A DNA stretch of 64,000 nt from Pseudomonadales bacterium (GTDB lineage: Bacteria > Pseudomonadota > Gammaproteobacteria > Pseudomonadales > UBA7239). This document shows, one piece after another, positions 61,382 through 64,000 of this stretch. The stretch is taken from positions 186,001 to 250,000 of the forward strand of contig JAWLAB010000002.1 in the NCBI GenBank assembly GCA_041395665.1, read 5' to 3'. The position numbers and the translations under genes were made by a program. Positions within the stretch are counted from its first letter, which is position 1; each line of letters opens with the position of its first letter. The notes beneath the pieces are model-generated. The model was not told the origin of the DNA. It made no database searches and was given only the letters and a program-made list of their open reading frames with translations.

Positions 61382-63049
61382 GTGCTGCTGCAACTGACCA
61401 TCAAAGACTACGCCGTCGCCCGCTCGCTGGATGCCGAGTGGCGTGCCGGCATGACGGCGATCACTGGCGAAACCGGTGCGGGCAAATCTATTTTGCTGGA
61501 TGCGCTGGGCTTGGCGCTGGGTGATCGCGCTGATGCAGAGGCCATCGCTAATGACGCTGAGCGCGCCGACATCGCCGCGCTATTTGATTTGCAACACATT
61601 CCCGAAGCGCGCGATTGGCTGGAGGCGCACGGCTTTCCGCAGCATGAACAACAATGCCTGCTGCGGCGCGTGATACTGCGCGAAGGCCGCGCGCGCGCGT
61701 GGATCAACGGTCAGCCCGCCACGCTGGCGCAACTGCGCGAGCTGGGCGAAATGCTGATCGACATTCACAGCCAACACGAACACCAATCGCTGCTGAAAAA
61801 AGAGACGCATCTGCGCCTGCTGGACGCTTTCGGTCAGCATCAGAGCGCGCTGGAAAAAGTACGCGTGTCTTTTCGTGAATGGCGAGAAATTCGGCAGAAA
61901 ATTGAACAACTGCAAGGCAGCAATCAAGACAACACAGCGCGCTTGCAATTGCTGGAATATCAAGTGGATGAACTGGATCGCATCGCGCCGCAGCCCGATG
62001 AACTGCTCGCCTTAGAAGCCGAGCAAAAACAACTCGCCAACGCCGGCGAATTGATCACACATTGCGATCAGTTATTGCAGTTGTGCAGCGAAGGCGAACC
62101 CTTCAATTTGCAACAGGCCTTAACGCACGCACAACAACTGCTAGCGCGTTCACCTTTGCGCGAAGCACTGCCCACGGTGGCAGAAATGTTGGACAGCGCG
62201 CTGATTCAAATTGATGAAGCGGCGCAAGACCTCACGCATTATCGCGATCATGTCAGCATCAACCCAGAACGCCTGCACGAAGTGGAACAAAGGCTCGACA
62301 CGCTGTATGAATTGGCGCGCAAACACCGTGTGCAAGCACGAGAGCTACCCGCACTGCACGAGCAACTGCATCAAGAATTGGCGCTGCTGCGCGACAGCGA
62401 TGGCGCGATTGCACGCTTGCAGCAAGAGCAAAAACAGCAGGAAACGCAGTATCAAAAACTCGCGGAGCAACTGAGCAAACTGCGACACAAAACTGCTAAA
62501 AATCTGGCGCAGCAAGTCAACGCGCAACTGGCGCAACTCAAAATGGCACACTGCCGTTTTGAGATTGCATTAACGCCACACGCAGATGCAGCGCCTCACC
62601 AACATGGCGCAGAACACAGCGAGTTTTTAATCAGCACCCAGCCCGATACACCAGCACGCAGTTTGGTGCGCGTGGCTTCTGGCGGCGAGCTGTCGCGTAT
62701 ATCACTGGCGATACAAGTGGTCACGGCCAGCACTTCGCGCACGCCCACGCTGATATTTGATGAAGTGGATGTCGGCATCGGCGGCGCAACTGCCGTGGTG
62801 GTTGGTCAACTACTGCGTCAGCTCGGTGAACGCGGGCAGGTGTTGTGCGTCACACACCAAGCGCAAGTCGCCGCGCAGGCACATCAGCACTGGCAAGTGA
62901 GTAAACAACTCAAAAACAAACGCATGGAAACTACACTGCAAGCACTGGATAACGCACTGCGCGTTGATGAAATTGCGCGCATGATCGGCGGTGAAAAAAT
63001 CACTGCGCAATCGCGTGCACACGCGCAAGAAATTTTGGCAGTGGATTAA
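61382..63049 (+). CDS. recN: DNA repair protein RecN
   Basis: SMC-like ATPase, 555 aa, recruited to double-strand breaks. Walker A GETGAGKSILLDALG; a long coiled coil from about residue 150 to 370 broken in the middle; signature VASGGELSRISLA; Walker B PTLIFDEVDVGIGG; CVTHQAQVAAQA near the end. GTG start with GGAAG spaced suitably. Divergent from the restriction-modification gene. Confidence 0.97.
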   Translation: MLLQLTIKDYAVARSLDAEWRAGMTAITGETGAGKSILLDALGLALGDRADAEAIANDAERADIAALFDLQHIPEARDWLEAHGFPQHEQQCLLRRVILREGRARAWINGQPATLAQLRELGEMLIDIHSQHEHQSLLKKETHLRLLDAFGQHQSALEKVRVSFREWREIRQKIEQLQGSNQDNTARLQLLEYQVDELDRIAPQPDELLALEAEQKQLANAGELITHCDQLLQLCSEGEPFNLQQALTHAQQLLARSPLREALPTVAEMLDSALIQIDEAAQDLTHYRDHVSINPERLHEVEQRLDTLYELARKHRVQARELPALHEQLHQELALLRDSDGAIARLQQEQKQQETQYQKLAEQLSKLRHKTAKNLAQQVNAQLAQLKMAHCRFEIALTPHADAAPHQHGAEHSEFLISTQPDTPARSLVRVASGGELSRISLAIQVVTASTSRTPTLIFDEVDVGIGGATAVVVGQLLRQLGERGQVLCVTHQAQVAAQAHQHWQVSKQLKNKRMETTLQALDNALRVDEIARMIGGEKITAQSRAHAQEILAVD

Positions 63050-63691
63050 CTAAACCGCTGCGCCGATGGCTCGCATAAACGCCAGCGACAGTGCCATGTG
63101 ACCTGTTTGGCTGGGATGGATGCGATCCCAACACAGCGTCATCGGGTGCATGTGTTCCAGCAAGCCATCTATCACCGCCTGCGTATCCACAAAAACTGCG
63201 CCGTGTTTTTCTGCCAATTTGCGTACGACATTGCCGTAGGCATCCATCGCCTCACGCATCGGATCTTGACGATTGGATTCAATAAAAAATGGCGTCATCA
63301 ACACCAAGCCTTGCAAAGTAGGCTTCACACTGCGAATCAAGGCATCCAACTCGCGCTCGTATTCATCAATCGGCACATGCAATTCGGTGCGCAGCGGTGA
63401 ATCAAATTGTCGCCACACATCATTCACGCCAATCAATATCGACAACCAGTGCGGCTCTAAATCCAATACATCCTGTTTCCAACGCGCTTTGAGATCGCGC
63501 ACCGTGTTGCCACTCGTGCCAACATTCAACACGCGAATACTATGCGCAGGATACAAAGCGCCAAGCAGCGCATTGATCTGACATACATAGCCATTGCCCA
63601 ATTCGTGCGCTTCACCAACGGGGCGCCCTCTGCCGCTGTCCGTGAGTGAAGCACCAATCATCAATAAACGACTACCGGGTTCGATCAACAT
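63050..63691 (-). CDS. SGNH/GDSL hydrolase
   Basis: Cytosolic-looking esterase of 213 aa with the four SGNH blocks: Ser in LLMIGASLTDSG, Gly in NVGTSGNTV, Asn in LIGVNDVWR, and Asp/His in CWDRIHPSQTGHM. Resembles the bacterial rhamnogalacturonan acetylesterase/GDSL group acting on acetyl esters, but the substrate is unknown. GAGGTG precedes ATG 63691; 22 bp after the hslO stop. Convergent with recN, sharing the boundary. Confidence 0.9.
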   Translation of the reverse strand: MLIEPGSRLLMIGASLTDSGRGRPVGEAHELGNGYVCQINALLGALYPAHSIRVLNVGTSGNTVRDLKARWKQDVLDLEPHWLSILIGVNDVWRQFDSPLRTELHVPIDEYERELDALIRSVKPTLQGLVLMTPFFIESNRQDPMREAMDAYGNVVRKLAEKHGAVFVDTQAVIDGLLEHMHPMTLCWDRIHPSQTGHMALSLAFMRAIGAAV

Positions 63692-63713
63692 AAAGACACC
63701 TCGCTAGAAAACT

Positions 63714-64000
63714 TCAATGCAGTGTTGGTGAAATTTCGTCCAAAATTTTGTCGATATCGCGTTCAGAGTACTGATACGCCTTGCCGCAAAAATGACAATC
63801 CACATCAACGACAGGTGTCTCTTGAAACAATTGTTTTAATTCTTCGCGCCCCAAAGTTGCCAAAGCCGCCGCCGAGCGCTCTTTGCTGCACGAGCACTGA
63901 AAATTTACTGGCTCTGCATCAAACACACGCACCGTTTCTTGATGATACAAACGGTGCAGTAATTTTTCACAAGGCAGCGACAACAACTCTTCATCTCTAA
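63714..64000 (-). CDS. hslO: 33-kDa chaperonin Hsp33, 5' end outside window
   Basis: C-terminal 95 residues of Hsp33, a redox-switched chaperone. The zinc centre has C-x-C in NFQCSCSKERSAAAL and C-x-x-C in VDCHFCGKAY. In family members zinc release on oxidation activates chaperone function. The gene continues beyond the right edge; the frame is open there (RDEELLSLPCEK). Confidence 0.93.
   Translation of the reverse strand, partial: RDEELLSLPCEKLLHRLYHQETVRVFDAEPVNFQCSCSKERSAAALATLGREELKQLFQETPVVDVDCHFCGKAYQYSERDIDKILDEISPTLH

Overview
The window is a stretch of a gammaproteobacterial chromosome, most like the Pseudomonadales/Cellvibrionales branch. The evidence is the set and order of housekeeping genes: a complete atpIBEFHAGDC operon followed by glmU-glmS, then mnmG-rsmG-parA-parB (genes usually near the replication origin), and a ftsH-folP-glmM-tpiA-secG-tRNA-Leu block. 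It has moderate GC and dense coding on both strands. No rRNA, CRISPR array, prophage or transposase gene was seen.

Layout. 1-1937: acyl-CoA dehydrogenase and SDR pair for acyl-CoA catabolism. 2081-8016: a cobalamin riboswitch followed by an outer-membrane TonB receptor, a binding-protein/permease/ATPase ABC importer and a 197-aa protein of unknown function, apparently one B12-uptake operon. 8111-11363: an exported-looking 2H phosphoesterase, a DUF423 membrane protein, thiS-thiG, trmB and a small unknown gene. 11373-14550: glmS, broken by many small indels, and glmU, damaged at its 3' end. 14649-21778: ATP synthase on the minus strand. 22034-26366: mnmG-rsmG-parAB on the plus strand, divergent from atpI. 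26427-33492: an accessory block between two inward-facing tRNA genes (Arg-CCG and Leu-GAG). It holds a tightly overlapping four-gene cluster (thermostable-hemolysin family protein, AMP ligase with two frameshifts, heme-oxygenase-like diiron oxidase, SDR), a membrane-anchored SGNH protein, a pirin gene with an in-frame stop, and an AT-rich methyltransferase gene. 33499-40001: secG, tpiA, glmM, folP, ftsH, rlmE and yhbY. 40018-48478: membrane proteins, YgiQ-type radical SAM protein, cysE, a VapBC-like pair, orn, rsgA and a pseudouridine synthase. 48489-51027: cobT-cobQ, a second B12 locus. 51011-64000: PilZ and DUF1631 proteins, polA, an SPFH protein, palindromic repeats, a large MmeI-like restriction-modification enzyme carrying an in-frame palindromic element, recN with possible LexA sites, a GDSL hydrolase and the 3' part of hslO.

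How it fits together. Two B12 loci (import; lower-ligand activation and amidation) suggest the cell imports cobamides or precursors and finishes or remodels them. The best candidate for an undescribed system is the four-gene cluster at 26505-30030. Its oxidase has a convincing diiron ligand pattern, next to an acyl-adenylating enzyme, a reductase and a poorly characterised hemolysin-family protein; this looks like a small-molecule pathway with no known product. Three loci (glmS with the glmU end, the AMP ligase, pirin) carry frame damage. The indels in otherwise conserved reading frames, some of them at homopolymers, could be sequencing error rather than true decay.
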